A stretch of DNA of 64,000 bases from JBALVT01 sp036961345 (GCA_036961345.1 JBALVT010000002.1:1-64000), one strand, 5' to 3'. Counted from the stretch's first letter, positions 44,034 to 54,681 are shown. Numbers and translations: made by a program. The notes: generated by a model from the letters alone, not told the origin.

Positions 44034-44795
44034 TCAGATTGCGGCAGCTTCAATAATGGCGAGGAATTCCTCGACTATCAGCGCAGCCCCACCAACCAAC
44101 GCACCATCTATATCAGATTGCGCAAACAACTCTCTGGCATTGCCACTCTTAACACTGCCACCGTATAAAATACGGGTTTTGTTTTCATCCACTGCTGCGA
44201 CTTCCGACAAACGCTCGCGGATAAACCCGTGCATCTGCTGAGCCTCTTCCGGCGTCGCCGTCAGGCCAGTGCCAATCGCCCAGACAGGCTCATAGGCTAT
44301 TACCAATCGATCAAGGCCGACCTGCCCTTGCAGCGCACCCTCTAACTGTGCGGCCACCACCGTTTTTGCATTGCCACCTTCGCGCTGCTCACGGGTTTCA
44401 CCCACACACAAAATGGGTCCTAAACCTGCTTCTACTACCGCTGCAAGTTTGGCCGCTACCAGATCATCGGATTCGCCATGGTACTGACGCCGCTCCGAGT
44501 GACCCAAAATAATCCACTCGCAGCCCAGGTCCTGCAGCATGCCTGCGGCAACTTCACCGGTATATGCCCCCGAGGACATGTGACTACAATCCTGCGCACC
44601 CACAGAAATAGGTGAGTCTTCACACAGCGCCAGAGCTTGTGCGAGGTGCACGTACGTAGGGCAAACGACAACGTCAACCGGGAACGCACTGGAATCAGGC
44701 GATGGTAAGCCCTTCATCAAACCAGGCAGTAATTGCTCAATGCTGACCCGGGAGCCGTGCATTTTCCAGTTACCTGCTACAAGAGACTTCCGCAT
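44034..44795 (-). CDS. tpiA: Triosephosphate isomerase
   Basis: Interconverts DHAP and glyceraldehyde-3-phosphate. 253 residues with GNWKMHG (catalytic Lys), WIILGHSERR (His), the VIAYEPVWAIGTG catalytic Glu loop and YGGSVKSGN. Between glmM and secG as in Pseudomonas. Confidence 0.97.
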   Translation of the reverse strand: MRKSLVAGNWKMHGSRVSIEQLLPGLMKGLPSPDSSAFPVDVVVCPTYVHLAQALALCEDSPISVGAQDCSHMSSGAYTGEVAAGMLQDLGCEWIILGHSERRQYHGESDDLVAAKLAAVVEAGLGPILCVGETREQREGGNAKTVVAAQLEGALQGQVGLDRLVIAYEPVWAIGTGLTATPEEAQQMHGFIRERLSEVAAVDENKTRILYGGSVKSGNARELFAQSDIDGALVGGAALIVEEFLAIIEAAAI

Positions 44796-44867
44796 AAGCT
44801 ACTCCCCGCGAAAAACGGCCGCAATCTTAACCAAGAAAGTGGCGAGTTACAAGCTGTGAGACCAAGC

Positions 44868-46253
44868 TCACCCCAGTATTTCCTCTACCTGGGCAGCAAG
44901 CCCGGCACAAAGAGACTCAACCTCAGCACCATCTTCCCCCTCCACCATCACGCGTACCAGGGGCTCGGTGCCCGAGGGTCGCAGCAATACCCTGCCACGC
45001 TCGCCCAGTTTTTCCTCTACCGCAGCAACTGCTGCAGTCAACTCGGGGAACTCTGACAAATCTACTTTGTCATTTATCCGCACATTGATCATTGTCTGCG
45101 GGTATTTCTTCATACCACCGCGCAAAGTTGCCAAATCTGTGCCAGCGGCCTTAAGAGCAACCAAAACCTGCAAGGAGGCCACTATACCGTCCCCCGTAGT
45201 TGTAATGTCCGAGCATATAATATGGCCCGAGGACTCGCCGCCAAGCGACCAGCCCTGTGCTTCCATGACCGCCTTAACGTATCGGTCACCCACCTGCGCC
45301 CTGTCAAACTGCAGCCCCTGGGCTTTTAACGCGACTTCCAAACCCAGATTAGACATCAGCGTACCAACAACGCCCGCATCACTGGTTCCCTGGGCCAATC
45401 GATGCATTGCCATTATGTAGATCAGTTCATCGCCGTCGACAATATCACCATTCTGATCAACAAATAAAACGCGATCGCCATCGCCGTCATAGGCTATTCC
45501 CAGGTCTGCCTCTTTTTCCCTGACCAACTTGGCCAATGCAGCAGGTTCCGTCGACCCCACCCCTTCGTTGATATTAAAACCATCGGGCTGAACACCCATG
45601 GGGATGACTTCTGCACCCAATTCACCCAGAACACTGGGAGCGATGTGGTAGGTAGCTCCATGTGCGCAATCAACTGCAATACGCAAACCCCTGAGACTGA
45701 ATCCTTCCGGGACGGTGGATTTGCAGAATTCTATATATCGGCCAGCGGCATCAACAACCCTGACCACCTTGCCAATATCGCGAGACATAACAGTTTTGAT
45801 ATCTTCATCAAGCTGCGCTTCTATCGCGTGCTCAATATCATCGGGAAGCTTCGAACCTGCTGCGGAGAAAAACTTGATGCCGTTATCGTAAAACGGATTG
45901 TGCGAGGCGCTGATGACGATACCTGCAACCGCATTGTGAGTTCGCGTCATCATGGCAACTGCGGGTGTTGGCATAGGCCCCAGCAGTTTTACGTCGACAC
46001 CGGCAGCAACCAGCCCGGCCTCAAGTGCCGACTCGAACATATAACCCGAAATCCGCGTATCCTTACCAATAATTACCGTGCAGCGGTTTCCGCCCTGGGA
46101 CCCCCTGCCATCTCGGTAACCGTCACCCTCACTGGCACGCGTTGCGAACACGCGACCACAGGCAAAACCAAGCCGCAACATGAAGTCAGGGGTAATCGGC
46201 TGGTCTCCCACCGATCCGCGAATTCCATCAGTTCCAAAATAACGTTTAGACAT
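44868..46253 (-). CDS. glmM: Phosphoglucosamine mutase
   Basis: Converts GlcN-6-P to GlcN-1-P for cell-wall and LPS precursors. 461 residues with the phosphoserine loop VISASHNPFYDNGIKFF, metal site AYDGDGDRVLFVD, sugar loop GGESSGHI and phosphate loop RPSGTEPLVRVM. It overlaps the folP end by 8 bp. A Gly/Arg-rich insert (GDGYRDGRGSQGGNR, about residues 43-57) lengthens it relative to E. coli (445 aa). Confidence 0.97.
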   Translation of the reverse strand: MSKRYFGTDGIRGSVGDQPITPDFMLRLGFACGRVFATRASEGDGYRDGRGSQGGNRCTVIIGKDTRISGYMFESALEAGLVAAGVDVKLLGPMPTPAVAMMTRTHNAVAGIVISASHNPFYDNGIKFFSAAGSKLPDDIEHAIEAQLDEDIKTVMSRDIGKVVRVVDAAGRYIEFCKSTVPEGFSLRGLRIAVDCAHGATYHIAPSVLGELGAEVIPMGVQPDGFNINEGVGSTEPAALAKLVREKEADLGIAYDGDGDRVLFVDQNGDIVDGDELIYIMAMHRLAQGTSDAGVVGTLMSNLGLEVALKAQGLQFDRAQVGDRYVKAVMEAQGWSLGGESSGHIICSDITTTGDGIVASLQVLVALKAAGTDLATLRGGMKKYPQTMINVRINDKVDLSEFPELTAAVAAVEEKLGERGRVLLRPSGTEPLVRVMVEGEDGAEVESLCAGLAAQVEEILG

Positions 46254-47130
46254 TATTATTTACTCCCGCCAATGCAACAGCCATAGCCACTGCGTCTACA
46301 GTTTCGGCCACATCATGTGTTCTTATAATATTCGCGCCACGCTCAACAGCCATAACGGCCAGCGCAAGACTGGCCGCCATGCGCGAATCCACGTCCCTAC
46401 CGATGAGCTTCGCAATCATCGATTTTCGGGACAGCCCTGCCAACACCGGCATTCCGCGCATCGCCAACTGCGGTAGCGCCTGCAATAATTTGAGATTGTG
46501 GTCTACGGTCTTGCCAAATCCAAATCCTGGATCAAGCACAATACGGTCACGGTCAATTCCAGCTGCGACACAGGCCTCTACGCGGCCATCGAGATAATCC
46601 CCTACCTCTTTAACAACATCATCATAGTGCGGTGCGCTTTGCATGGTATCGGGATTTCCCTGCATGTGCATCAGACATACCGGCAGTCCCGTCGACGCAG
46701 CACTGGCAAGTGCACTATCACGACCAAGAGCACGAACATCATTCAGCATCCCGGCTCCTGCTGCGGCCGCATCGATCATCAATTGGGGTGAACTGGTATC
46801 AACCGAGACAATAACATCCAGCTCGGCAACTATTGCGCGCAACAGCGGAAGCACCCGATCAGCTTCTTGCTCGGCACTAACAGGTTTGGCGCCCGGGCGC
46901 GTAGACTCGCCGCCAACATCCAACAACCGAGCGCCGGCTTCAACCATCTGTTTGGCGCGCTCAAATGCCCGCTCGACATCGAGTTTACTACCGCTATAAA
47001 GCGTACCACCGTCGGAGAATGAATCAGGTGTCGTATTGATAACACCCATAATTACAGGGCTGGACAAATCGAGAGAGCGGCCGCCACAATCCAGTAGCGC
47101 CCGCTCGGTAGAATAATGAGAAAACAACAA
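46246..47130 (-). CDS. folP: Dihydropteroate synthase
   Basis: The sulfonamide target; joins pABA to the dihydropterin pyrophosphate made by FolK. 294 residues with MGVINTTPDSFSDGG and DVGGESTRPGA loops and LDPGFGFGKT. Between ftsH and glmM, the classic ftsH-folP-glmM order. Confidence 0.97.
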   Translation of the reverse strand: MLFSHYSTERALLDCGGRSLDLSSPVIMGVINTTPDSFSDGGTLYSGSKLDVERAFERAKQMVEAGARLLDVGGESTRPGAKPVSAEQEADRVLPLLRAIVAELDVIVSVDTSSPQLMIDAAAAGAGMLNDVRALGRDSALASAASTGLPVCLMHMQGNPDTMQSAPHYDDVVKEVGDYLDGRVEACVAAGIDRDRIVLDPGFGFGKTVDHNLKLLQALPQLAMRGMPVLAGLSRKSMIAKLIGRDVDSRMAASLALAVMAVERGANIIRTHDVAETVDAVAMAVALAGVNNNV

Positions 47131-47141
47131 TGGAACCGGAG

Positions 47142-49079
47142 TTAGTGCTCGCCGGCGGGGCCGCCGATGGGGCCGGTTGAATCTTTAGCGTCGGCTGCCT
47201 GATTGGTACCGGCACTATCACCGCCACCACCGGCATCACCAGCATCACCCCAACCCTTGGGCTCTCTGGGTTTTTTACCCAGCATGATATCGTCTATCTG
47301 ATCACTGTCGATCGTTTCAAACAACATAAGGGCGTCGGCCATGCTGTGCAGCTTGTCGAGATTCTCTTCAAGCAGCGTTTCGGCCGTGCTGTAGCACTCA
47401 TCAATAATTCGCCGCACTTCTTCATCAATATTTTTGGCCGTCTCAGCAGACACCGATTTATGCGCCTGCCCCGCGGAACGCCCCAGGAAAACCTCTTCCT
47501 CGGCTTCGTCATACATCAGCGGACCCATTTTGTCAGACAGGCCCCACTGGGTGACCATTTTTCGGGCTATAGAACTGGCGCGCTGGATGTCATTGGAAGC
47601 CCCGGTTGTAACCCCGTCCTTGCCCAGTGTCATTTCTTCGGCAACACGGCCCCCAAATAAACTGCATATCTGGCTGTTAATATGTCGGCGACTATGGCTG
47701 TAGCGATCTTCCTCAGGAAGAAACATGGTCACACCCAAAGCCCGACCGCGAGGAATAATGCTCACTTTGTAAACAGGATCATGCTCTGGTACCAAACGCC
47801 CGACGATGGCATGCCCGGCTTCGTGATACGCAGTATTGCGTTTTTCGTCCTCGGACATCACCATAGATTTGCGCTCTGCGCCCATCATGATTTTATCTTT
47901 GGCCAGTTCAAATTGCGCCATACCCACGGTACGAACACCTGCGCGCGCTGCAAACAGAGCCGATTCATTGACCAAATTAGCAAGATCGGCACCTGAAAAC
48001 CCCGGTGTACCGCGGGCAATCTTTGATGCCTCAACGTCTTCAGAAAGTGGCACTTTGCGCATGTGCACCTTGAGGATCTGCTCACGACCACGAATATCGG
48101 GAAGGCCAACCACCACCTGCCGGTCAAATCGACCGGGACGCAGCAGCGCTGGATCCAATACATCGGGACGGTTAGTCGCCGCGATAACAATAACGCCATC
48201 GTTGACTTCAAAACCGTCCATTTCAACCAGCAACTGGTTCAAGGTTTGCTCGCGCTCATCGTGCCCACCACCAAGGCCAGCACCTCGATGACGGCCCACG
48301 GCATCAATTTCATCAATAAAAATGATACACGGCGCCTGCTTTTTCGCCTGGTCAAACATATCTCGTACGCGAGAGGCACCAACACCAACAAACATCTCTA
48401 CAAAGTCAGAGCCCGATATTGTAAAGAAAGGCACTTTTGCTTCACCGGCGATTGCCTTGGCAAGCAGTGTTTTACCTGTTCCCGGTTGGCCTACCATCAA
48501 CACGCCACGAGGTATGCGTCCACCTAACTTTTGAAAACGTGCGGGCTCGCGCAAAAAATCAACCAGTTCCTGCACATCTTCCTTGGCTTCATCAACACCG
48601 GCAACGTCGGCGAAGGTTGTAGTAATTTGATCTTCCCCAATCAAACGCGCCTTGCTCTTACCAAAGCTCATGGGGCCGCCACGACCGCCGCCACCACCTT
48701 GCATCTGACGCATGAAAAACATAAAAACGGCAATTATGATCAGAATGGGGAAACTGGCAACCAACAGCTGCGTCCAAACGCTTTGCTGCTCTGGTTTTCG
48801 TCCTTCGACGACAACCTTATGCTCCAGCATGTCATCCATCAGACGGGGATCCTCAATCATCGGACGAATAGTATCGAACTGACTGCCGTCATAACGCTCG
48901 CCAGAGATGGTTAGGCCATCGACCAGAACCCTCTTCACCTGATCGCGCTGCACCTCAGCAACAAACTCGGAGTAGCCCAGCTCTTCAGTGGGCGTCTGCA
49001 TATTAAAATTGTTGAATACCGACAACAAAACGGCGGCTATAACTAGCCAAAGTAATAGATTTTTTGCCATATCATTCAA
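47142..49079 (-). CDS. ftsH: ATP-dependent zinc metalloprotease FtsH
   Basis: A membrane AAA+ protease that degrades LpxC, sigma-32 and damaged membrane proteins. 645 residues: two helices (about 5-24 and 105-123), Walker A GQPGTGKT, Walker B IIFIDEIDAV, pore motif near FVEMFVGVGASRVRD, zinc site YHEAGHAIVG, and a Gly/Asp-rich C-terminal tail. Starts 260 bp after rlmE; that gap contains a TATAAT-like element on the minus strand near 49185. Confidence 0.98.
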   Translation of the reverse strand: MNDMAKNLLLWLVIAAVLLSVFNNFNMQTPTEELGYSEFVAEVQRDQVKRVLVDGLTISGERYDGSQFDTIRPMIEDPRLMDDMLEHKVVVEGRKPEQQSVWTQLLVASFPILIIIAVFMFFMRQMQGGGGGRGGPMSFGKSKARLIGEDQITTTFADVAGVDEAKEDVQELVDFLREPARFQKLGGRIPRGVLMVGQPGTGKTLLAKAIAGEAKVPFFTISGSDFVEMFVGVGASRVRDMFDQAKKQAPCIIFIDEIDAVGRHRGAGLGGGHDEREQTLNQLLVEMDGFEVNDGVIVIAATNRPDVLDPALLRPGRFDRQVVVGLPDIRGREQILKVHMRKVPLSEDVEASKIARGTPGFSGADLANLVNESALFAARAGVRTVGMAQFELAKDKIMMGAERKSMVMSEDEKRNTAYHEAGHAIVGRLVPEHDPVYKVSIIPRGRALGVTMFLPEEDRYSHSRRHINSQICSLFGGRVAEEMTLGKDGVTTGASNDIQRASSIARKMVTQWGLSDKMGPLMYDEAEEEVFLGRSAGQAHKSVSAETAKNIDEEVRRIIDECYSTAETLLEENLDKLHSMADALMLFETIDSDQIDDIMLGKKPREPKGWGDAGDAGGGGDSAGTNQAADAKDSTGPIGGPAGEH

Positions 49080-49339
49080 TGCTGTATCCTCGTAAACAGG
49101 CGGTCAATTCAGTGATGGGCGATACACACGCCCCTCTTCACCTTGGCCGCTACAGCCCTTTACTCCTTTAACTATAGTCAGATTATATCCGTTTTACACG
49201 GACAAGCTGGAACCACCGGATGGCCCTGCAGCGCTTCAGATGGGTAAAAAGGCCGGAATCCAGCCTGCAATGTACTACAATTGGGGCGGCCACTCCATGT
49301 TTCAAGCCCTAGGAACAAGCCAATATTGCGTGTGTAAAA

Positions 49340-49972
49340 TTACTCTTGAACGCCTCGGTAGCCCTTGGCGACAATATAGACTTCCCGAGAGCGCGGCCGG
49401 GATGACTTGGGTTTACGCGTCAGTACCTTATCAAAAGAGTCCTGTGCGGCATGAAATATCTCGTCAAAACCCTCCCCTTGAAATATTTTGGTGGCAAAAG
49501 CCCCTCCAGGAAGCAAAATACGCCTCGCCATATCCAGCGCTAACTCGACTAAATACATAGACCGAGGTTGGTCAACAGCGTTCATCCCACTCATATTTGG
49601 CGCCATATCGGAGACCACTACATCTACAAGCTGCCCATCCAGAGCCTTGAGAATATTTTCAAAAACGGCATCTTCGGTAAAGTCGCCCTTGATAAACTCA
49701 ACACCGGCGAGATTATCCATCGACAAAATATCCGACGCGACTATGCGACCGTCGTGCCCGACCAGCTCCGCGGCCACCTGTGACCAGCCACCCGGCGCAC
49801 TGCCCAAGTCCAATACAGTCATACCGGGGAGAAAAAGTTTGTCTTTTTCCTGTATTTCCAGCAATTTATAGCAGGCGCGAGACCGATAGCCGTCGCGCTG
49901 GGCTTGCTGCACATACTGGTCATCGCGATGTTCTTTCAACCAGGCCTTGCTGGATGATTTTTTCTTTGCCAT
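49340..49972 (-). CDS. rlmE: 23S rRNA 2'-O-ribose U2552 methyltransferase
   Basis: 210 residues (FtsJ/RrmJ). SAM motif VLDLGSAPGGWSQVA near 54-68, VVSDMAPNMSG and a K-D-K-E catalytic set. Upstream of ftsH in the usual order, divergent from yhbY. Confidence 0.96.
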   Translation of the reverse strand: MAKKKSSSKAWLKEHRDDQYVQQAQRDGYRSRACYKLLEIQEKDKLFLPGMTVLDLGSAPGGWSQVAAELVGHDGRIVASDILSMDNLAGVEFIKGDFTEDAVFENILKALDGQLVDVVVSDMAPNMSGMNAVDQPRSMYLVELALDMARRILLPGGAFATKIFQGEGFDEIFHAAQDSFDKVLTRKPKSSRPRSREVYIVAKGYRGVQE

Positions 49973-50152
49973 ATTTCACTGACTCTCAGACTGGTATCGT
50001 GTGGGCACCTGCTTGTGTAGAATGCGGGCTCCTCGCAATAAGCGTCGCACCTTAAGGGGAAATCAATAAACTCACGGAGTCACTGCATCGCAGTATGCCA
50101 AAACCCCTCCTTCACGCGCTAATCGGCGAAACTATTATACCTTGGAATGACT

Positions 50153-50467
50153 ATGAGCAAGAAAGCAAATCAGGACATCAAACAACTGCGCGCGATAGGG
50201 CACAAGCTCAAACCCGTAGTCACCATCGCCGGAAAAGGGCTGAATGAGAACGTGCTAAAAGAAATCGATCGTGCTCTGACCGACCATGAATTTATCAAGA
50301 TTAAACTCGCAGTCGGTGGCGGCGACGCTCGGCAAGCTGTCTCTGCGGAGCTTTGCGAAAGTACCGGTGCAAAAATTATTCAAGCCGTAGGTAATGTCAT
50401 ACTGGTACTAAGGCGTTCAAGTAAACCGGACCCCAAACTATCCAATCTAATTCGCCCCGTGGGCTAA
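50153..50467 (+). CDS. yhbY: YhbY-family CRM-domain ribosome assembly protein
   Basis: 104 residues from ATG 50153 (GGA 6 nt upstream; an in-frame ATG lies at 50147). The single CRM domain has the GKGLNENVLKEIDRAL segment (typical GxxG-like RNA-binding loop) and binds pre-50S particles in E. coli. Divergent neighbour of rlmE, as in most gammaproteobacteria. Confidence 0.93.
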   Translation: MSKKANQDIKQLRAIGHKLKPVVTIAGKGLNENVLKEIDRALTDHEFIKIKLAVGGGDARQAVSAELCESTGAKIIQAVGNVILVLRRSSKPDPKLSNLIRPVG

Positions 50468-50624
50468 CCACAGCGCATTTGAACAACACTGAAACCCAGG
50501 TTTAAAACGCGCCATCCATCCTGTGTTTAACATTAAGTTAGACACTTATTGAAGGGAAGTCTTTCGCCCATCGCTCCATGTTCGTTATGATGGTTGCAGA
50601 CACCAGCAACCTGTAGGAGTCGAA

Positions 50625-50981
50625 GTGGGAAAAGTCTTTGAATTCCCGTCACAGCAAGCGCAGGGCCTGACCTATCTGGACAGAGAACTACGTTGTCTCC
50701 TGGAAAGCAAGGGCGCCGACCAGGCTCTCATCGATTTTGCCGCTGGAGAACTCACTCGAATCTACGCCGAGCTCAGCGATTCCGAACAATACATTTTTTC
50801 ACTTAAAATACCCGCAGGACTCTCAGAGCATGAGCGCGAAGATCTGAATGAGCAGATTAATGAGGGCCTGGAAGGCATACGGCAAGAAAATCATGCCATG
50901 ATGGTGAAGCTGGTTGCCCAGCTGGTACTTGCCGAAGTCAGGCTATATCAGCACGAGCGCGCCGACTTAAACAAAACCTAG
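50625..50981 (+). CDS. Conserved hypothetical protein between yhbY and greA
   Basis: 118 residues from GTG 50625 with GTAGGAG 6 nt upstream. Strongly helical and acidic, without cysteines, transmembrane segments or a signal peptide; begins GKVFEFPSQQAQGLTYLDREL. I recognise no domain. It converges on greA with a 4-bp overlap of stop regions. It has its own 157-bp upstream region, and the good ribosome-binding site makes it a convincing gene. Function unknown. Confidence 0.75.
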   Translation: MGKVFEFPSQQAQGLTYLDRELRCLLESKGADQALIDFAAGELTRIYAELSDSEQYIFSLKIPAGLSEHEREDLNEQINEGLEGIRQENHAMMVKLVAQLVLAEVRLYQHERADLNKT

Positions 50982-51454
50982 ATGTACTGTACCTGATCTA
51001 TTTCGTATTCAATTTCACCACCGGGCGCACGCACCACCACCACATCGCCTTCCTGCTTGCCAATCATTGCCCTGGCGATAGGTGAACCGACAGAAATAAG
51101 GTTTTGTTTCACGTCCGCCTCGTCCTGGCCGACGATTCGGTAAGTAACGGTCTCCTCTGTGTCGACATTGACCAAATCAACAGTCGTACCAAAGATAACC
51201 TTTCCCGTTTTAGGGATCTGCGTTACGTCGATAATCTGCGCACCGGCGAGCTTTGATTCAATCTCCACGATTCGACCTTCGGCAAAACTCTGCTGCTCCC
51301 TGGCAGCATGGTATTCCGCATTTTCCTTGAGATCTCCGTGTTCACGGGCTTCAGCTATAGCCTGGATGATTGCCGGACGCTCGACCCGCTTCAAATGCTC
51401 AAGTTCGTCTCGAAGCGCGGCTTCGCCTGCTACGGTCATTGGTACGCTACTCAT
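50978..51454 (-). CDS. greA: Transcription elongation factor GreA
   Basis: Stimulates cleavage of backtracked RNA in RNA polymerase. 158 residues from ATG 51454, the E. coli length; an upstream in-frame start at 51529 would lie inside carB. Coiled-coil EAREHGDLKENAEYHAAREQ near 35-54 carries the catalytic acidic tip (D40, E43). ATGA overlap with the carB stop. Confidence 0.96.
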   Translation of the reverse strand: MSSVPMTVAGEAALRDELEHLKRVERPAIIQAIAEAREHGDLKENAEYHAAREQQSFAEGRIVEIESKLAGAQIIDVTQIPKTGKVIFGTTVDLVNVDTEETVTYRIVGQDEADVKQNLISVGSPIARAMIGKQEGDVVVVRAPGGEIEYEIDQVQYI

Positions 51455-54400
51455 GCTCCGATACTCCTGTGTAGATCCTGCAACCTTCTGACGGTTTTGT
51501 CCCCTTCGCCGCGCTTTAAGGCCATGCATATTGCTTCGGCAGCGGTGAGTGTGGTCGTGTAAAACACCCGATGGGCCTCGGCACTGGCCCGAATGGGTGC
51601 AGAATCTGCAATTGCCCGGCGACCTTCCGTAGTATTTACAATCAAATCTGCCTCATCATTTTTAATCATATCGACGATATGAGGCCGCCCTTCCAATACC
51701 TTATTAATGCGGCGAACTTCCAAACCAGCAGCTTCCATAGCGTCCGCTGTACCACCAGTTGCCGCCAGTGAGAACCCTAACTCAACCAGGTTGCGAGCGA
51801 CCTCTACGGCACCTGGCTTGTCGACATCGCGCACACTAATCAATGCCGTCCCGCTACGTGGTGGTGAGTCGCCAGCAGCCAATTGTGCCTTGGCATAAGC
51901 ATCCGGGAAGTTATCACCGGTACCCATCACTTCACCGGTAGATTTCATTTCTGGCCCCAGTATTGGATCCACACCGGGAAACTTGTTAAAGGGCATAACC
52001 GCTTCTTTAACAGAAAAATACGGGGGTATAATCTCCTTGGTAAAACCCTGCTCTTTCAGTGTTTGGCCCGCCATACAGCGCGCCGCTACTTTTGCCAGCG
52101 AGGCACCGATGCACTTGGACACAAACGGCACGGTTCGCGAAGCCCGCGGGTTCACTTCAATAACGTATATCTCGTTGTCCTGCCAGGCCAACTGCACATT
52201 CATCAGACCCTTTACACCCAGCTCAAGCGCCATTTGCTTGATCTGATCTCGCATCTCGTCCTGAACATCGGCGTCAAGACTATAGGGGGGCAAGGAACAC
52301 GCGGAATCCCCAGAGTGAACACCCGCTTGCTCTATGTGCTGCATAATGGCGCCAATAACGACTTCTTCGCCGTCGGACACTGCATCCACATCCACTTCAA
52401 TGGCGGCACTTAGGAAACTATCCAGTAGCACAGGAGAGTCATTGGAGGCTTGCACTGCGTTGTGCATATAGCGCAGCAAGTCTTCCTCTCGGTAGACAAT
52501 CTCCATAGCGCGACCACCCAGTACATAGGAGGGGCGAACAACCAGGGGATAACCAATTTTTGCGGCGGCAGCAACTGCTTCATCGGTACTGCGCACCGTG
52601 GTGTTTTCAGGTTGCTTGAGATTCAATTTTTGAATCATCTGCTGAAAGCGTTCGCGGTCTTCAGCCCGGTCTATGGCATCGGGTGTTGTGCCAATAATCG
52701 GAACCCCGGCCGCCTCTAGCGATCTGGCCAGCTTCAGGGGCGTCTGGCCACCGAACTGAACAATCACACCTTTGGGTTTTTCCAAAGCGACAATTTCCAG
52801 TACATCTTCCAGCGTTACAGGCTCAAAATACAGGCGATCTGAGGTATCGTAATCGGTTGATACAGTTTCGGGGTTACAGTTGACCATTATGGCCTCGTAA
52901 CCGTCTTCGCGCATTGCCAGCGCCGCGTGCACACAGCAGTAATCGAATTCAATGCCCTGCCCGATTCTGTTGGGCCCACCGCCGAGCACCAGGATTTTAT
53001 CCCGATCAGTGGGAGCAGCCTCGCACTCCTCCTCATAGGTGGAATACATATAAGCTGTAGATGAAGCAAACTCAGCCGCACAGGTGTCTACGCGCTTGTA
53101 AACCGGGTGAATACCAAGACTGTGCCGGTGCTCTCGCACTTCTTGCTCATCGGCATTGAATAACACACCCAGGCGAATATCCGAGAAACCCTTGCGCTTA
53201 AGCGCATACATCTGCGAATGCGCCATCTCTTTGAGGTTAACTTTCTTCAAACTATCTTCGGTGTCGATAATGTCCTTTATCTGCACCAGAAACCACGGAT
53301 CAACACCCGAGAACTGGTAGACCTCATCAACACTCATGCCCCCGCGAAATGCATCGCCCAAGTACCAAATACGATCCGGGCCCGGGTTCGTCAGTTCTGA
53401 AACCAGCTCGTCGCGCAAATCGGGATTGTCCACATCGATCATATGCTCAAAGCCGGCAGAGCCAACCTCGAGGCCGCGCAGCGCTTTCTGCAGCGACTCC
53501 TGGAAAGTACGGCCAATCGCCATCACCTCACCCACCGATTTCATCTGGGTGGTCAGGCGTGAGTCAGCCGCCTCAAATTTTTCAAAGGCAAAACGTGGGA
53601 TTTTTGTCACCACATAATCGATAGAAGGCTCGAAGGACGCCGGCGTTGCACCACCGGTAATATCATTCTGTAGTTCGTCCAGGGTGTAACCTATCGCCAG
53701 CTTGGCGGCCACCTTGGCGATTGGGAAACCGGTCGCTTTTGACGCCAGAGCCGAAGAGCGCGATACCCGGGGATTCATCTCGATAATAACCATACGGCCG
53801 GTCTTCGGGTCCTGCCCGAACTGGACATTCGATCCGCCCGTTTCAACGCCGATCTCTCGCAACACCGCCAAGGATGCGTTACGCATGATTTGGTATTCTT
53901 TGTCTGTTAGCGTCTGGGCCGGCGCAACGGTAATGGAATCGCCTGTATGCACGCCCATGGCATCAAAGTTTTCGATCGAACAAACAATGATGCAATTGTC
54001 ATTTTTGTCCCTGACCACTTCCATTTCAAACTCTTTCCAACCGATCAGGGATTCATCGATCAACAGCTCGGTGGTGGGCGATAGATCCAGGCCACGGGTA
54101 CAGATTGTCTCGAATTCGTCGCGGTTATACGCGATACCACCACCGGACCCGCCCATGGTAAACGAGGGGCGAATAATACAGGGGAAGCCCAGATGATCGA
54201 GCACCTGATAAGCTTCTTCCATACTGTGCGCTGTCGCCGAACGCGGCGTTGCCAAACCAATACGCTTCATAGCGTTATCAAACTGCTGGCGATCCTCAGC
54301 CATATCGATAGCTTCGGCTGTGGCGCCAATCATTTCTACGCCGTGCTCTTCCAGCACACCTTCTCTTGCCAGATCGAGCGCACAATTTAGCGCGGTTTGC

Positions 54401-54675
54401 CCACCCATGGTTGGCAGCAGTACGTCAGGTTTTTCAATCTCGATAATTCGCGCAACGGTTTGCCACTCAATGGGCTCGATATAGGTCGCATCAGCCATCG
54501 ATGGATCAGTCATGATTGTAGCGGGATTTGAGTTAACCAATATGACGCGATATCCCTCTTCACGCAGAGCCTTACAAGCCTGGGCACCAGAATAGTCGAA
54601 CTCACAGGCTTGGCCGATGACTATAGGCCCGGCGCCAAGAATCAGGACGCTTTCGATATCGGTTCTTTTAGGCAT
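51451..54675 (-). CDS. carB: Carbamoyl-phosphate synthase large subunit
   Basis: 1074 residues: two homologous ATP-grasp synthetase halves (about 1-400 and 550-935) with an oligomerisation domain between and a C-terminal allosteric MGS-like domain responding to UMP/ornithine. Follows carA by 6 bp and overlaps greA. Supplies carbamoyl phosphate to PyrB and ArgF; argG and pyrC are elsewhere in this window. Confidence 0.98.
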   Translation of the reverse strand: MPKRTDIESVLILGAGPIVIGQACEFDYSGAQACKALREEGYRVILVNSNPATIMTDPSMADATYIEPIEWQTVARIIEIEKPDVLLPTMGGQTALNCALDLAREGVLEEHGVEMIGATAEAIDMAEDRQQFDNAMKRIGLATPRSATAHSMEEAYQVLDHLGFPCIIRPSFTMGGSGGGIAYNRDEFETICTRGLDLSPTTELLIDESLIGWKEFEMEVVRDKNDNCIIVCSIENFDAMGVHTGDSITVAPAQTLTDKEYQIMRNASLAVLREIGVETGGSNVQFGQDPKTGRMVIIEMNPRVSRSSALASKATGFPIAKVAAKLAIGYTLDELQNDITGGATPASFEPSIDYVVTKIPRFAFEKFEAADSRLTTQMKSVGEVMAIGRTFQESLQKALRGLEVGSAGFEHMIDVDNPDLRDELVSELTNPGPDRIWYLGDAFRGGMSVDEVYQFSGVDPWFLVQIKDIIDTEDSLKKVNLKEMAHSQMYALKRKGFSDIRLGVLFNADEQEVREHRHSLGIHPVYKRVDTCAAEFASSTAYMYSTYEEECEAAPTDRDKILVLGGGPNRIGQGIEFDYCCVHAALAMREDGYEAIMVNCNPETVSTDYDTSDRLYFEPVTLEDVLEIVALEKPKGVIVQFGGQTPLKLARSLEAAGVPIIGTTPDAIDRAEDRERFQQMIQKLNLKQPENTTVRSTDEAVAAAAKIGYPLVVRPSYVLGGRAMEIVYREEDLLRYMHNAVQASNDSPVLLDSFLSAAIEVDVDAVSDGEEVVIGAIMQHIEQAGVHSGDSACSLPPYSLDADVQDEMRDQIKQMALELGVKGLMNVQLAWQDNEIYVIEVNPRASRTVPFVSKCIGASLAKVAARCMAGQTLKEQGFTKEIIPPYFSVKEAVMPFNKFPGVDPILGPEMKSTGEVMGTGDNFPDAYAKAQLAAGDSPPRSGTALISVRDVDKPGAVEVARNLVELGFSLAATGGTADAMEAAGLEVRRINKVLEGRPHIVDMIKNDEADLIVNTTEGRRAIADSAPIRASAEAHRVFYTTTLTAAEAICMALKRGEGDKTVRRLQDLHRSIGA

Positions 54676-54681
54676 AGGGCG

